Origin: Arthrobacter sp. AL12
GTDB taxonomy: Bacteria > Actinomycetota > Actinomycetes > Actinomycetales > Micrococcaceae
DNA: 64,000 bases
Reading direction: 5' to 3'
Assembly: GCF_029960645.1 (NCBI RefSeq)
Contig: NZ_JASBQY010000005.1
Location: forward strand, 181,292 to 245,291
The position numbers and the translations under genes are program-made. Positions 63,904-64,000 of the stretch are shown one piece after another (positions within the stretch are counted from its first letter, which is position 1; each line of letters opens with the position of its first letter). The notes below the pieces were generated by a model. It saw nothing but the letters and a program-made list of their open reading frames with translations. It did not search any database and was not told where the DNA came from.

Positions 63904-64000
63904 TTTGTTGCTGCCGGGTGCTTCAGGCTGCCGGTTGTTCGTTCAGGCTGCGAGTTGGCGCCGCCTTCGGGTGCGGTGGAGGTCGTTGGCTCTTTGGTGG

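Noticed and set aside
63904..64000. Start of another gene at the right edge
   Set aside because: The remaining ~97 bp have no convincing start, ribosome site or family signal on either strand.

Overview
The window is high-GC DNA with actinobacterial gene content and signals: GatCAB, an Rv1264-type cyclase, an acyl-CoA carboxylase beta/epsilon pair, an EccC-like ATPase, and many TANNNT -10 boxes lying 6-7 nt before a start codon. Gene content and protein style fit a Micrococcaceae genome close to Arthrobacter/Pseudarthrobacter. That placement is inference; there is no rRNA in the window to confirm it.

Layout. 1-5.3 kb is amino-acid catabolism: the N-terminal part of hutI, an FAD amino-acid oxidase-like gene, and the tdh-kbl threonine-to-glycine operon with a divergent LysR regulator. 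5.3-9.5 kb holds a small secreted protein and the gatC-gatA-gatB operon. 9.7-13.7 kb is a citrate module: a CitMHS transporter divergent from a CitA/DcuS-type kinase and its response regulator. 13.7-20.1 kb holds a frameshifted RidA gene, a helical protein of unknown function, a GNAT acetyltransferase, an inositol-phosphatase-like gene overlapping ligA, and an LssY_C membrane protein.

20.2-49.3 kb is the most striking region: about 29 kb on the minus strand, mostly joined by 4-11 nt overlaps. In transcription order it encodes giant protein B (2059 aa), giant protein A (2040 aa), a MoxR ATPase, a DUF58 protein, a transglutaminase-fold protein without any cysteine, a zinc-ribbon/RDD/FHA membrane protein, a PP2C phosphatase, an FHA protein, a receptor Ser/Thr kinase, an FHA-like/winged-helix protein and a 1481-aa FHA-EccC ATPase. 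The core (kinase, FN3 protein, AAA ATPase, DUF58, transglutaminase, phosphatase) matches the 'PFNA' cluster described in Bifidobacterium. The FHA-EccC motor, the extra FHA proteins and the tandem giant pair extend that set. The giant genes share a nearly identical 1,023-bp block with foreign-looking codon use, which points to gene conversion of a surface module. My reading is a phospho-regulated machine that displays, exports or assembles very long Ig/FN3 surface proteins.

49.4-64 kb holds an adenylate cyclase, a PH-domain membrane protein and birA in overlap, an SDR gene, an acyl-CoA carboxylase beta/epsilon pair (epsilon with a minisatellite N-terminus), a DUF885 metallopeptidase, a DAACS symporter, a small secreted protein, a YbjQ protein, and a TetR-MMPL efflux operon with a probable autoregulatory operator.

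Several gene ends carry very long hairpins; two of them, 48 kb apart, share the same 19-bp arm. I see no tRNA, rRNA, CRISPR array, insertion sequence or prophage.
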